A stretch of 42,594 nt of DNA from Clostridium sp. AF27-2AA (GCF_003478505.1 NZ_QUFI01000026.1:1-42594); one strand, 5' to 3'; shown: positions 32,662-41,098, numbered from the stretch's first letter. Numbers and translations: made by a program. The notes: a model not told the origin generated them from the sequence alone.

Positions 32662-34095
32662 TTGAATAAGAAGTTTGCATGGGCGGGGGTCTCCATTGCC
32701 CTGACGATGTCTGTACTCTTTACGGGCGGATGTTCTGTGGTGCGGTCTTCGGAGCCGGAAGGGCATCTGGAATCGAAACAGTCCCGGGAGACGGGCGCAT
32801 CACGTTTGAAACCGGAAATCTCCCGGGAACCGGAAAGCACGGCTTTTTCGCAGGAGACAGAAAATGCTGCTGTGGAAATTCCAGCAGCAGCCGGATCAGA
32901 GCTTCCATCCCGTTACGATGCCCGGAAAGATGACCGCACGGCGCCGGTGAAGAACCAGGGGGATCTTGGTACCTGTTGGGCATTTGCCTCGCTTCTGGCG
33001 CTGGAGAGCAGCCTTCTGCCAGAGGAATCCTTTGATTTTTCTGAGGATCACATGTCCCATGATCCGAACTTTCTTCTGGATCAGAAGAGCGGCGGTGACT
33101 ATATCATGTCCATGGCGTATCTGCTTTCCTGGCGGGGACCGGTGCTGGAAGAGGAGGATCCTTACGGGGATGGAATTTCTCCAACGGGACTTGCAGCGGT
33201 AAAACATGTGCAGGAAATTCAGATATTGCCGGAGTACGACCGGGAAGCTATCAAAGCGGCGGTTTACCGGACCGGCGGGGTGCAGAGCGCACTCTATACA
33301 ACTCTGCAGGGGCAGCAGGACAGCCGCTATTACAGGGAAGAAACCAGAGCGTATTATTATTTCGGGACACTCCCGCCCAACCACGATGTAGTCATTGTGG
33401 GCTGGGACAATGATTATCCGGCAGAGAATTTTTCGGAGCTTCCGCCGGATGACGGGGCTTTTCTTTGTGAGAACAGCTGGGGAACGGAGTTCGGGGAAGC
33501 CGGATTCTTTTATGTTTCCTACTATGATACGAACCTTGGCACCACCAATCTGGTGTATTCAGGTGTGGAACCGGCAGACAATTACGACCGGATCTATCAG
33601 AGCGACCAGTGTGGCTGGCTTGGGCAGATTGGTTATGGCAGTGAGACCGTGTGGGGCGCGAATGTCTATGCTGCTTCCGGCGGTGCGCAAAAAATCCGGG
33701 CAGCCGGGTTTTATGCGGTGGATGCGGGCACGGAATACGAAATTAGCGTGGTCACGGATGTGCCGGAGAAGCCAACGGATGCAGACTGGCAGCGGCTGAA
33801 GCGTAAAAAGTCTGGAACGGTATCCGGAAAGCTCCAGTATGCAGGGTATTACACAATTCCGTTGTCTGAACCGGTGGAAGTACCAGATGGCGGACGATTT
33901 GCCGTGCTGGTTGAGCTTCATACGCCGGGGGCTGTTCATCCCATGGCGATTGAGTATGATTCCGAAGATGGACGAAGCCTGGTGGATATTACGGATGGAG
34001 AAGGGTATTTAAGCGCGGACGGTGATGTCTGGGAGCGGGTGGAAACGGAGCAGGAGTGCAACCTCTGCCTGAAGGCGTACTCCGTACTGAAGTGA
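32662..34095 (+). CDS. Papain-family (C1) cysteine peptidase, probable lipoprotein
   Basis: 477 residues from a TTG start (GGGAGAG 6 bases upstream). The N-terminal signal ends in LFTGGC with lipidation candidate C24; the -3 residue is Thr, so the lipobox is imperfect. A Ser/Glu-rich linker follows, then a C1 domain with NQGDLGTCWAFAS (C105), NHDVVIVGWD (H241) and ENSWGTEFGEAGFFYVSY (N271). The last 170 residues match the beta-rich lectin-like domain found behind such peptidases. It is probably exposed on the cell surface and may degrade external proteins. Its place between two housekeeping genes gives no hint of substrate. Confidence 0.88.
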   Translation: MNKKFAWAGVSIALTMSVLFTGGCSVVRSSEPEGHLESKQSRETGASRLKPEISREPESTAFSQETENAAVEIPAAAGSELPSRYDARKDDRTAPVKNQGDLGTCWAFASLLALESSLLPEESFDFSEDHMSHDPNFLLDQKSGGDYIMSMAYLLSWRGPVLEEEDPYGDGISPTGLAAVKHVQEIQILPEYDREAIKAAVYRTGGVQSALYTTLQGQQDSRYYREETRAYYYFGTLPPNHDVVIVGWDNDYPAENFSELPPDDGAFLCENSWGTEFGEAGFFYVSYYDTNLGTTNLVYSGVEPADNYDRIYQSDQCGWLGQIGYGSETVWGANVYAASGGAQKIRAAGFYAVDAGTEYEISVVTDVPEKPTDADWQRLKRKKSGTVSGKLQYAGYYTIPLSEPVEVPDGGRFAVLVELHTPGAVHPMAIEYDSEDGRSLVDITDGEGYLSADGDVWERVETEQECNLCLKAYSVLK

Positions 34096-34109
34096 AAAAT
34101 GGAGAGAAT

Positions 34110-34721
34110 ATGAAAAAACACAGAATCGTATTTGCAACCGGCAATGCCGGAAAGATGAAGGAAATCCGCCTGATCATGGAAGATCTGGGCTGTGAGGTGG
34201 TTTCCATGAAAGAGGCGGGAGCAGATCCTGAAATTGAGGAAAATGGCACTACATTCGCAGAGAATGCGGAGATTAAGGCCCGCGCAGTGTGGAACTGCAC
34301 CGGAGATATTGTGCTGGCGGATGACTCTGGCCTGGTGGTGGATTACATTGGCGGGGAGCCTGGGATCTATTCTGCCCGCTATATGGGAGAGGATACATCC
34401 TACGAGATCAAGAACCAGAACATCATTGACCGTCTGGCAGATGCAAGGGGAGGGGAACGCAGTGCCCGCTTTGTCTGCAACATTGCGGCGGTACTTCCGG
34501 ATGGACGGGTGCTCCATACTGAGGCGGCCATGGAAGGACAGATTGCCATGAAACCGGCCGGATGCGGCGGCTTTGGCTACGATCCGATCCTGTATCTTCC
34601 GGAATTTGGCATGACTTCCGCGGAGATTACCCTGGAGCAGAAAAACCAGATCAGCCACAGGGGGAAAGCCCTGGAGGCCATGAAGCAGGAATTAAAGCAT
34701 TACTTTGAGGAGGAATCCTGA
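34110..34721 (+). CDS. rdgB: XTP/dITP pyrophosphatase
   Basis: House-cleaning nucleotide pyrophosphatase of 203 residues that removes non-canonical purine triphosphates. Motifs: FATGNAGKMKEI near the N-terminus, ENGTTFAENAEIKAR, LADDSGLVVDYIGGEPGIYSARY, RFVCNIA and GFGYDPI. ATG 34110 was chosen (GGAGAG 3 bases upstream, family start) because the longer frame overlaps the peptidase gene. Its TGA overlaps the next ATG by one base. Confidence 0.95.
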   Translation: MKKHRIVFATGNAGKMKEIRLIMEDLGCEVVSMKEAGADPEIEENGTTFAENAEIKARAVWNCTGDIVLADDSGLVVDYIGGEPGIYSARYMGEDTSYEIKNQNIIDRLADARGGERSARFVCNIAAVLPDGRVLHTEAAMEGQIAMKPAGCGGFGYDPILYLPEFGMTSAEITLEQKNQISHRGKALEAMKQELKHYFEEES

Positions 34722-35212
34722 TGAAGATACTGATCGTGAGTGATACCCACAGAAAAGACGGAAACCTGTACGATGTGATCGAGAAGGAGAAGCCCCTTGA
34801 CATGCTGATCCATCTCGGAGATGCAGAGGGAAGCGAGCATGTGATCGCAGACTGGCTCAATGAAGACTGCGAGCTTGTCATGGTGCAGGGCAACAACGAT
34901 TTCTTTTCCTCGCTGGACCGGGAAATTGAGCTGGATTTAGGGCCGCACCGCGCTTTTCTGACTCACGGTCATTATTATAATGTCTCTCTGGACGTGGATC
35001 GCCTCTGGGAGGAGGCAAAGGACCGCGGATGTGATATTGCCATGTTTGGCCACACCCACCGGCCTTATCTGGAGGAACGGGAAGGCATTACGCTCTTAAA
35101 TCCTGGCAGCCTTTCTTATCCGCGCCAGGAGGGCAGAATGCCGTCCTATATGATCATGGACCTGGAAGAGGACGGAACGATGAAGTATCACATGATGTTT
35201 CTGGGCGACTAA
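34721..35212 (+). CDS. MJ0936/YsnB-type metallophosphoesterase
   Basis: 163 residues with SDTH (D8, H10), HLGDAEG, VQGNNDF, THGHYYNV and FGHTHRP, all metal ligands present. It is a second calcineurin-fold phosphoesterase in the same operon, shorter than YfcE and of a different subfamily. Association with rdgB is common in Firmicutes, but the substrate is unknown. It is translationally coupled to rdgB (TGATG). No clear terminator is visible before the tRNA promoter. Confidence 0.9.
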   Translation: MKILIVSDTHRKDGNLYDVIEKEKPLDMLIHLGDAEGSEHVIADWLNEDCELVMVQGNNDFFSSLDREIELDLGPHRAFLTHGHYYNVSLDVDRLWEEAKDRGCDIAMFGHTHRPYLEEREGITLLNPGSLSYPRQEGRMPSYMIMDLEEDGTMKYHMMFLGD

Positions 35213-35297
35213 CATGCTGCAGCAGGCTCATCAGAACGAGACGGAAACGTACCGGAACATGTTGTAGAAAAAAGTTGAAAAAAGTTTTGAAAAACTG

Positions 35298-35326
35298 TTG
35301 ACAAATGAAGACCTGTATTATATAAT
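35298..35326 (+). promoter_or_regulatory. Perfect consensus promoter of the tRNA array
   Basis: TTGACA, exactly 17 bases, TATAAT, followed by a leader of about 55 bases before the first tRNA. A perfect consensus fits a stable-RNA promoter. Confidence 0.92.
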
Positions 35327-35388
35327 TACTCTCGCGTTGTTCGGTAACGCTCAGCGAGAGCGGATGAACATACAGGTTTTCAGTGATC

Positions 35389-35463
35389 CGGGGTGTGGCT
35401 CAGCTTGGCTAGAGCACCTGGTTTGGGACCAGGGGGTCGCAGGTTCGAATCCTGTCACCCCGA
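35389..35463 (+). tRNA. tRNA-Pro (TGG)
   Basis: Acceptor CGGGGTG / CACCCCG, discriminator A, anticodon loop TTTGGGA, T-loop GGTTCGAATCC. CCA is not encoded. Confidence 0.95.
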
Positions 35464-35477
35464 TTGTAATTGAATAT

Positions 35478-35548
35478 GCGGGTGTAGTTCAATGGTAGAA
35501 CACCAGCCTTCCAAGCTGGATACGTGGGTTCGATTCCCATCACCCGCT
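35478..35548 (+). tRNA. tRNA-Gly (TCC)
   Basis: Acceptor GCGGGTG / CACCCGC, discriminator T, anticodon loop CTTCCAA, T-loop GGTTCGATTCC. CCA is not encoded. Confidence 0.95.
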
Positions 35549-35573
35549 CTTGAAAAGTTTATCTTTTCAAAGT

Positions 35574-35647
<74 letters not shown>

Positions 35648-35682
35648 TTTCTTTCACGAAAGTGAAAGAGGAATTTTATAAT

Positions 35683-35757
35683 GGTGGGTATAGCGCAGCT
35701 GGTTAGCGCGCCAGATTGTGGCTCTGGAGGCCGAGGGTTCGAATCCCTCTATCCACC
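35683..35757 (+). tRNA. tRNA-His (GTG)
   Basis: Acceptor GTGGGTA / TATCCAC with an encoded G at -1 (35683) opposite discriminator C, the tRNA-His identity pair. Anticodon loop TTGTGGC. Confidence 0.95.
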
Positions 35758-35768
35758 CTGATTGTTAG

Positions 35769-35800
35769 ATCCTTATGCAGATATGCGTAAGGATTTTTTA
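35769..35800 (+). terminator. Terminator inside the tRNA array
   Basis: Stem ATCCTTATGC / GCGTAAGGAT followed by TTTTTT, between tRNA-His and tRNA-Leu. With no promoter in the 13 bases after it, tRNA-Leu must depend on readthrough, or the hairpin is a processing site. Confidence 0.7.
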
Positions 35801-35813
35801 CAATTTCATATCC

Positions 35814-35894
35814 GCGGGCATGGCGGAATTGGCAGACGCGCCAGATTTAGGTTCTGGTATCTTTGATGTGCAGGTTCAAGTCCTGTTGCCCGCA
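35814..35894 (+). tRNA. tRNA-Leu (TAG)
   Basis: Acceptor GCGGGCA / TGCCCGC, discriminator A, anticodon loop TTTAGGT, short class II variable arm, T-loop GGTTCAAGTCC. Confidence 0.94.
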
Positions 35895-35899
35895 CTACG

Positions 35900-35936
35900 A
35901 AAAGCCTCGGGCAATTGCCTGGAGGCTTTTGTTTTT
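35900..35936 (+). terminator. Terminator after tRNA-Leu
   Basis: AAAAGCCTC...GAGGCTTTT with an inner GGGCAATTGCCT stem, then GTTTTT. Confidence 0.88.
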
Positions 35937-35971
35937 GGCTGCACATTTTGGCTGCATCGACAAAGGTCAGG

Positions 35972-36000
35972 TTGACGCGCTCTGCTGAAACAATTATAAT
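35972..36000 (+). promoter_or_regulatory. Promoter of trpS
   Basis: TTGACG, 17-base spacer, TATAAT, about 45 bases of leader. The leader is too short for a T-box, which many Firmicutes aminoacyl-tRNA synthetase genes carry. Confidence 0.82.
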
Positions 36001-36050
36001 AGAAGAATCAGCGGCTGTGCCGCACAAAGAACAAAGGAGTCCTATTATTT

Positions 36051-37112
36051 ATGAAACAGATCATTCTGACCGGCGACCGTCCTACCGGCCGTCTTCATGT
36101 TGGCCACTATGTTGGCTCATTAAAAGAGCGTGTCAGACTGCAGAATTCCGGCAAATTCGATGAAATCTACATCATGATTGCTGATGCGCAGGCTTTAACT
36201 GACAACGCAGAACATCCGGAGAAGGTACGCGACAACATCATTCAGGTTGCGCTGGATTACCTTTCCTGCGGCCTTGACCCGGAGAAGTCTACCATCTTCA
36301 TCCAGTCCATGGTTCCGCAGCTGACCGAGCTCAGCTTTTATTACATGAATCTGGTTACGGTTTCCCGCCTTCAGAGAAACCCAACCGTAAAGTCTGAGAT
36401 CCAGATGCGTAACTTCGAGGCAAGCATTCCGGTGGGCTTCTTCTGCTATCCGATCAGCCAGGCAGCCGACATCACTGCATTCAAGGCCACCACTGTTCCG
36501 GTTGGTGAGGACCAGATGCCGATGATCGAGCAGTGTCGTGAGATCGTGCACAAATTCAACTCCGTATACGGCGAAACCCTGGTTGAGCCGCAGATTCTCC
36601 TTCCGCAGAACCAGGCATGCTTAAGACTGCCGGGTATCGACGGCAAGGCAAAAATGAGTAAGTCCCTCGGCAATTGCATCTACTTATCCGATGAGCCGGA
36701 GGATATCCGCAAGAAGATCATGTCCATGTTTACTGACCCGAACCATCTTCGCGTGGAAGATCCGGGTAAGGTTGAGGGCAACCCGGTATTCATCTACCTT
36801 GATGCGTTCTGCCGTCCAGAGCACTTTGCAGAGTTCCTGCCGGATTACAACAATCTGGATGAGTTAAAAGACCACTACCGCCGCGGCGGACTTGGCGATG
36901 TTAAAGTCAAGAAGTTCTTAAACAATGTCATCCAGTCCGAACTGGCTCCGATTCGTGAGCGCAGAAAAGAGTGGGAGCAGCGCCTTCCGGATGTATACGA
37001 TATCCTGGCTGAGGGCAGCAAGCGCGCAGAAGCAACGGCAGCAAAGACTCTGGCTGATGTTCGCCATTCCATGAAGATTGACTATTTTGAGAATGGAACT
37101 TTAACCAAATAA
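36051..37112 (+). CDS. trpS: Tryptophanyl-tRNA synthetase
   Basis: Class I synthetase of 353 residues charging tRNA-Trp. The HIGH-type motif is [10 protein letters not shown] (about 14-23) and the KMSKS loop [10 protein letters not shown] (about 200). The substrate pocket region [21 protein letters not shown] is present. The protein is slightly longer than the common 330-residue TrpS, matching the variant of Clostridia and related groups. AAAGGAG lies 11 bases before the ATG. It is monocistronic with its own promoter and terminator. Confidence 0.96.
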   Translation: MKQIILTGDRPTGRLHVGHYVGSLKERVRLQNSGKFDEIYIMIADAQALTDNAEHPEKVRDNIIQVALDYLSCGLDPEKSTIFIQSMVPQLTELSFYYMNLVTVSRLQRNPTVKSEIQMRNFEASIPVGFFCYPISQAADITAFKATTVPVGEDQMPMIEQCREIVHKFNSVYGETLVEPQILLPQNQACLRLPGIDGKAKMSKSLGNCIYLSDEPEDIRKKIMSMFTDPNHLRVEDPGKVEGNPVFIYLDAFCRPEHFAEFLPDYNNLDELKDHYRRGGLGDVKVKKFLNNVIQSELAPIRERRKEWEQRLPDVYDILAEGSKRAEATAAKTLADVRHSMKIDYFENGTLTK

Positions 37113-37120
37113 GATTCTGG

Positions 37121-37163
37121 AAAGATGCTTTTCAGTCGGCAACGGCTGAAAACGCATCTTTTC
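37121..37163 (+). terminator. trpS terminator
   Basis: Stem AAGATGC / GCATCTT extended by TTTTCAG / CTGAAAA, then TTTTCT. Confidence 0.88.
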
Positions 37164-37165
37164 TA

Positions 37166-37194
37166 TTGCTTTTTTTACTGGAATCAGATATAAT
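37166..37194 (+). promoter_or_regulatory. Promoter of tRNA-Gln
   Basis: TTGCTT, 17-base spacer, TATAAT, 28 bases before the tRNA. Confidence 0.65.
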
Positions 37195-37222
37195 AGACAG
37201 GCATTTACATTATATAAACCAT

Positions 37223-37294
37223 TGGGCCATCGCCAAGCGGTAAGGCACAGCACTTTGACTGCTGCACTCGAGGGTTCGAATCCCGCTGGCCCAG
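37223..37294 (+). tRNA. tRNA-Gln (TTG)
   Basis: Acceptor TGGGCCA / TGGCCCA, discriminator G, anticodon loop CTTTGAC, T-loop GGTTCGAATCC. The U1-A72 pair is typical of tRNA-Gln. Confidence 0.95.
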
Positions 37295-37301
37295 CTAAGA
37301 G

Positions 37302-37346
37302 AAAAAGAGCAGAACATTTTCAATTGGAAGATGTCCTGCTCTTTTT
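37302..37346 (+). terminator. Terminator after tRNA-Gln
   Basis: AAAAGAGCAG / CTGCTCTTTT with a weaker inner stem, then T-run. Confidence 0.8.
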
Positions 37347-37384
37347 GGCTTATAGTATGGAGTGTGTGTGGGTCTGCTTTTATG

Positions 37385-37428
37385 AAGCGAAGAAACACCA
37401 GAGCAAACGCTCTGGTGTTTCTTCGCTT
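37385..37428. terminator. Long perfect hairpin between convergent tRNA genes
   Basis: A perfect 20-bp inverted repeat (AAGCGAAGAA... paired with ...TTCTTCGCTT) around a 4-base loop AAAC. It lies 15 bases downstream of the minus-strand tRNA-Glu and after the tRNA-Gln terminator. T-tracts are short on both sides. It most likely stops the minus-strand tRNA transcript. Confidence 0.6.
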
Positions 37429-37443
37429 TGATTCTGGATTCTA

Positions 37444-37515
37444 TGACCTCATCGGGAATCGAACCCGAGTTTACGCCGTGAGAGGGCGTCGTCTTAACCG
37501 CTTGACCATGAGGCC
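37444..37515 (-). tRNA. tRNA-Glu (CTC)
   Basis: Minus strand: acceptor GGCCTCA / TGAGGTC with one G-T pair, discriminator A, anticodon loop CTCTCAC, T-loop GGTTCGATTCC. Confidence 0.93.
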
Positions 37516-37519
37516 AGAA

Positions 37520-37593
37520 TCGAGGCGACAAGATTCGAACTTGCGACCTCTGCGTCCCGAACGCAGCGCTCTACCAAACTGAGCCACGCCTCG
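37520..37593 (-). tRNA. tRNA-Pro (CGG)
   Basis: Minus strand: acceptor CGAGGCG / CGCCTCG, discriminator A, anticodon loop TTCGGGA, T-loop AGTTCGAATCT. It complements the TGG isoacceptor at 35389. Confidence 0.94.
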
Positions 37594-37606
37594 AAGCGAC
37601 TCCAAT

Positions 37607-37635
37607 AATATAGCATCATTCTGGAAATAATGCAA
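37607..37635 (-). promoter_or_regulatory. Promoter of the minus-strand tRNA-Pro/tRNA-Glu pair
   Basis: Minus strand TTGCAT, 17-base spacer, TATATT, 13 bases before tRNA-Pro. The two tRNAs are 4 bases apart and must be co-transcribed. Confidence 0.72.
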
Positions 37636-37715
37636 GCATTTTTTTGAAAAAAATGAAAAAAGTTTTTGTATACAAGAAAAAACACGGTTTTACGCCATTT
37701 TATACAAAATACTTA

Positions 37716-37772
37716 TTGATAAAAATGTGTCAATATGAGAAAATAAACCTATAGTATGCGCACTGTGCGCAT
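37716..37772 (+). promoter_or_regulatory. Hydrogenase-cluster promoter with Rex-like site and a 17-bp palindrome
   Basis: TTGATA (37716), 17-base spacer, GAAAAT (weak -10). The stretch TTGATAA-N4-GTGTCAA (37716-37733) partly matches the clostridial Rex pattern TTGTTAA-N4-TTAACAA (10 of 14 defined bases) and overlaps the -35. A perfect palindrome ATGCGCAC-T-GTGCGCAT (37756-37772) sits just after the predicted start. Its single-base centre suits a DNA operator better than an RNA hairpin. Confidence 0.5.
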
Positions 37773-37851
37773 TCGTGTAAATTATGGGTTCTGGCGTATT
37801 TGCGGGACCGGAATCAATGGGTCAGTATTAACAAAATTGGAGGATAGAGTT

Positions 37852-38091
37852 ATGAGAGTTACGATCTGTATTGGAAGTGCATGTCATTTAAAAGGGTCAA
37901 GAGAGATCATCCAGCGCCTGCAGGAGCTGGTAAAGGAACACGGAGTTTCTGATAAGGTAGATTTAAACGGAGCGTTCTGCACCGGCAACTGTGTCAATGG
38001 TGTCTGTGTGACCGTAGATGGAGAGCTGTTCTCCTTAAAACCGGAGACCACCGATGACTTCTTTGCAAAGGAAATTTTAGGGAGGCTGTAG
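37852..38091 (+). CDS. [2Fe-2S] thioredoxin-like ferredoxin, hydrogenase-cluster subunit
   Basis: 79 residues with the thioredoxin-like ferredoxin Cys pattern: C6 and C11 in ICIGSAC, C43 and C47 in FCTGNC. It is a short relative of NuoE/HndA, probably an electron carrier or partner for the hydrogenases. ATG 37852 follows GGAGG by 8 bases; the longer frame begins inside the palindromic operator. It is the first gene of the cluster, 2 bases from the next. Equivalent small subunits accompany hfs-type clusters in Thermoanaerobacterium. Confidence 0.85.
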   Translation: MRVTICIGSACHLKGSREIIQRLQELVKEHGVSDKVDLNGAFCTGNCVNGVCVTVDGELFSLKPETTDDFFAKEILGRL

Positions 38092-38093
38092 GT

Positions 38094-39827
38094 ATGGCGA
38101 TCATTGACTTTAAAGCAACGAAATGCCGTCACTGCTACAAGTGTGTGCGAAACTGCGAAGTCAAAGCCATCATGGTAAAGGACGGTCGTGCGGAGATTAT
38201 GCCGGACAACTGTGTCTTATGCGGGCGCTGCCTGCAGATCTGCCCACAGTCGGCCAAGACCCTGGTCAGTGATTTAAGTATGGTCAAAGACATGATCGAG
38301 GCGGGGGAAAAGGTTGTTGTATCCCTTGCGCCCTCTTATATGGGTCTTTTGAAGTTTCACACCATCGGGCAGGTGCGCTGTGCGCTGATGCGGCTGGGAT
38401 TTGCGGATGTACGTGAGACCTCCGAGGGAGCGGCCCTGGTGACAGCGGAGTACGCGAAGCTTCTTTCGGACGGAACCATGGAAAACATCATCAGCACCTG
38501 CTGCCCCAGTGTGAATGCACTGATTGAGAAATACTATCCGCAGCTGATTCCGTATCTGGCTCCGGTGGTTTCTCCGATGATCGCCCATGGGCGCATGATC
38601 AAACAGCAGATGGGAGCGGACACGAAGGTGGTCTTTGTGGGACCCTGCATCGCAAAAAAGCAGGAGGCCCAGGATCCGCGCCATGCGGACTGCATTGACG
38701 CGGTGTTAAATTTCAATGATATCAACCGCTGGCTGAATGAAGAGGACATCGTCATTGAGGACTGCGAAGATACTCCGTTTCCACAGATGGATCCGCGGGT
38801 GAACCGCCTCTATCCGGTGACCAGCGGCGTAATCAGTTCTGTGGTGGCCACGGAAGTAAAGCGGGACAGTTATCGGAAGTTCTATGTACATGGTGAGAGC
38901 AATTGCATCGACCTCTGCCAGAGTATGGTCCGCGGCGAGATTACGGGCTGTTTCATTGAGATGAACATGTGCTCCGGCGGCTGCATCAAAGGACCGACTG
39001 TCCATGACCGTTCCATTTCCCGGTTTAAAGTGAAACTGGATATGGAGGAGCAGATCAGCCGTGAGCCGGTTCCGGCAGAGGAGACCACTCCGGTCCTGGA
39101 GCAGGTATCACTGAACAAGGTATTTTTTGACCGTACCCCGCATGATCCCATTCCGTCTGAGGCGGAGATCCGTCAGATTCTTGCAAAGACCGGAAAAATC
39201 CGCCCGGACGATGAATTAAACTGCGGCGCCTGCGGATATCCGACCTGTCGTGAGAAAGCCATTGCGGTGTATCAGAGGAAGGCGGAACTTGACATGTGCA
39301 TTCCGTTCATGTACGAGAAATCCAAGTCCTTCGCGAACCTGGTCATGGAGACTTCTCCGAATGTGGTCATGATCGTAGATGAAGATATGAAGCTTCTGGA
39401 GTATTCCGCGGTGGGCGAGAAGTATTTTGGCAAGACCCGGGCGGAGGCGCTGCAGATGTATCTGTACGAGTTCATTGACCCGGCAGATTTCCAGTGGGTC
39501 TTTGATACGCACCAGAACATTCACGGCAAGAAGGTCCATTATCCGGAGTTTAAGCTGGATACCCTGCAGAATATTGTATACATACCGGAGCAGAATGTGG
39601 TGCTTGCTACTTTCATTGATATTACTAAGGAAGAAGAGCAGGCCAGACTGGAGTATGAACGCAAGTTAGACACCATCGACCTGGCCCAGAAGGTCATCCA
39701 TAAGCAGATGATGGTAGCCCAGGAGATTGCGGGTCTTCTCGGTGAGACTACGGCAGAGACCAAGACGACGCTGACGAAGCTTTGCCGGTCCCTTCTGGAG
39801 GACGGAAGCGACAACGGAGGTAAGTAG
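38094..39827 (+). CDS. [FeFe]-hydrogenase with PAS domain, probable H2/redox sensor
   Basis: 577 residues. Two N-terminal [4Fe-4S] sites (C11, C14, C17, C21; then NCVLCGRCLQIC) precede the H-cluster domain with ligand motifs STCCPS (C136/C137), VGPCIAKKQE (C185) and MNMCSGGCIKGP (C293, C297). An additional Fe-S motif follows (NCGACGYPTC...C, 377-402), then a PAS domain (about 411-520) and a helical tail. This is the layout of sensory (group C) [FeFe]-hydrogenases, HydS/HfsD-like, thought to report H2 or redox state rather than make H2. All H-cluster cysteines are present. Its neighbour is a SpoIIE-type phosphatase, its probable output partner. Confidence 0.88.
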   Translation: MAIIDFKATKCRHCYKCVRNCEVKAIMVKDGRAEIMPDNCVLCGRCLQICPQSAKTLVSDLSMVKDMIEAGEKVVVSLAPSYMGLLKFHTIGQVRCALMRLGFADVRETSEGAALVTAEYAKLLSDGTMENIISTCCPSVNALIEKYYPQLIPYLAPVVSPMIAHGRMIKQQMGADTKVVFVGPCIAKKQEAQDPRHADCIDAVLNFNDINRWLNEEDIVIEDCEDTPFPQMDPRVNRLYPVTSGVISSVVATEVKRDSYRKFYVHGESNCIDLCQSMVRGEITGCFIEMNMCSGGCIKGPTVHDRSISRFKVKLDMEEQISREPVPAEETTPVLEQVSLNKVFFDRTPHDPIPSEAEIRQILAKTGKIRPDDELNCGACGYPTCREKAIAVYQRKAELDMCIPFMYEKSKSFANLVMETSPNVVMIVDEDMKLLEYSAVGEKYFGKTRAEALQMYLYEFIDPADFQWVFDTHQNIHGKKVHYPEFKLDTLQNIVYIPEQNVVLATFIDITKEEEQARLEYERKLDTIDLAQKVIHKQMMVAQEIAGLLGETTAETKTTLTKLCRSLLEDGSDNGGK

Positions 39828-39828
39828 T

Positions 39829-41010
39829 ATGGCGATTACCGTAGATGTTGCTTATAAGAGTCTGAATAAATTTACTGAGGTCCTCTGCGGTGACAAGGTG
39901 GAACTGTTAAAAACCGATGATTCCAACATCATGATCCTGGCAGACGGCATGGGAAGCGGCGTAAAGGCCAACATTCTGGCCACGCTGACATCCAAGATCC
40001 TGGGAACCATGTTTTTAAACGGTGCTACGCTGGAGGAGTGTGTGGAAACGATAGTGGAGACGCTGCCCATCTGCAAGGTGCGGCAGGTAGCCTACTCCAC
40101 CTTCAGTATCCTTCAGGTGTTTCACAGCGGTGCTGCCTATCTGGTGGAGTTTGATAATCCAAGCTGCATTTTCATCCGGAACGGCAAACTGGTGCCGATC
40201 CCCCAGAATATCCGGGAAGTGCAGGGAAAGAAGATTAACGAATACCGTTTTCAGGTTCAGCGGGGCGATGCGCTGATCCTGATGAGTGACGGAACCGTCC
40301 ATGCGGGCGTAGGCCAGCTTTTAAATTTTGGCTGGCTGTGGGAAGACATCGCCAAGTATGCGGTCAAGCAGTATGCCCTGACCATATCGGCTATGCGCCT
40401 CGCTGCAGCCATCTGTCAGGCCTGCGACGAGCTTTACCAGTATCGTCCGGGGGATGACACCACGGTGGCCTGCATGCGCATCATCAACGCAAAGCCGGTT
40501 CACTTAATGACCGGCCCGGCGCAGGATCCTTCCATGGATGAGGAGATGGTACGAAGCTTTATGTCGGGGGATGATTCCACCAAGCGGATCGTCTGCGGCG
40601 GAACAAGCGCCACCATCGTCTCCAGAATATTAAAGAAGCGGCTGGATGTGTCCATGGACTATGTGGATCCAGATATCCCGCCCATTGCCTACATGGATGG
40701 CATTGAGCTGGTTACAGAGGGTGTGCTGACCTTAAACCGTGTGGTACAGCTTCTGCGGCGCTATGTGAAGAATGAGACCGTTTCAGAAGATTTTTTCCTA
40801 GAACTGGATAAGCCAAACGGCGCCTCCATGGTAGCCAAGATGCTGATCGAGGACTGTACCGAACTGCATTTATATGTAGGAAAAGCCATCAACAGCGCCT
40901 ACCAGAATCCGGGCCTGCCATTTGACCTGGGCATCCGTCAGAACCTGGTGGAGCAGTTAAAGACTGTGGTGGAAGAGATGGGAAAACAGGTAACCGTAAC
41001 CTATTATTAG
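39829..41010 (+). CDS. SpoIIE-type PP2C serine phosphatase in hydrogenase cluster
   Basis: 393 residues. The N-terminal PP2C-like domain (about 1-215) has metal-binding ILADGMGSG (D39), LILMSDGTVHAG and PGDDTTVACMRI. The last 170 residues, including RIVCGGTSATIVSRILKKRLDV, are conserved in hydrogenase-linked phosphatases but of unknown fold to me. It is one base after the PAS hydrogenase gene (GGAGG inside that gene's end). It presumably dephosphorylates a regulator according to the hydrogenase sensor state; no kinase or anti-sigma factor is in view. Confidence 0.88.
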   Translation: MAITVDVAYKSLNKFTEVLCGDKVELLKTDDSNIMILADGMGSGVKANILATLTSKILGTMFLNGATLEECVETIVETLPICKVRQVAYSTFSILQVFHSGAAYLVEFDNPSCIFIRNGKLVPIPQNIREVQGKKINEYRFQVQRGDALILMSDGTVHAGVGQLLNFGWLWEDIAKYAVKQYALTISAMRLAAAICQACDELYQYRPGDDTTVACMRIINAKPVHLMTGPAQDPSMDEEMVRSFMSGDDSTKRIVCGGTSATIVSRILKKRLDVSMDYVDPDIPPIAYMDGIELVTEGVLTLNRVVQLLRRYVKNETVSEDFFLELDKPNGASMVAKMLIEDCTELHLYVGKAINSAYQNPGLPFDLGIRQNLVEQLKTVVEEMGKQVTVTYY

Positions 41011-41098
41011 GTTTTCAATATAAATACAAAGAAAATAGAAGAGTTGAGCAGGGCGCATGGTTTTGCGGACCAGACGCCTGGAAATGAGGAGGAAAATT

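Noticed and set aside
31634..32680. Minus-strand open frame of 348 codons opposite the THUMP methyltransferase
   Set aside because: The plus-strand gene has clear SAM and NPPY motifs. The antisense product is Cys/His-rich noise without a start signal.
35990..36050. T-box or trp leader before trpS
   Set aside because: The predicted leader is only about 45 bases and holds no T-box sequence or antiterminator.
37756..37851. Upstream ATG extending the [2Fe-2S] protein by 32 residues
   Set aside because: That ATG lies inside a palindromic operator and has no ribosome site, whereas ATG 37852 has GGAGG and begins the conserved fold.
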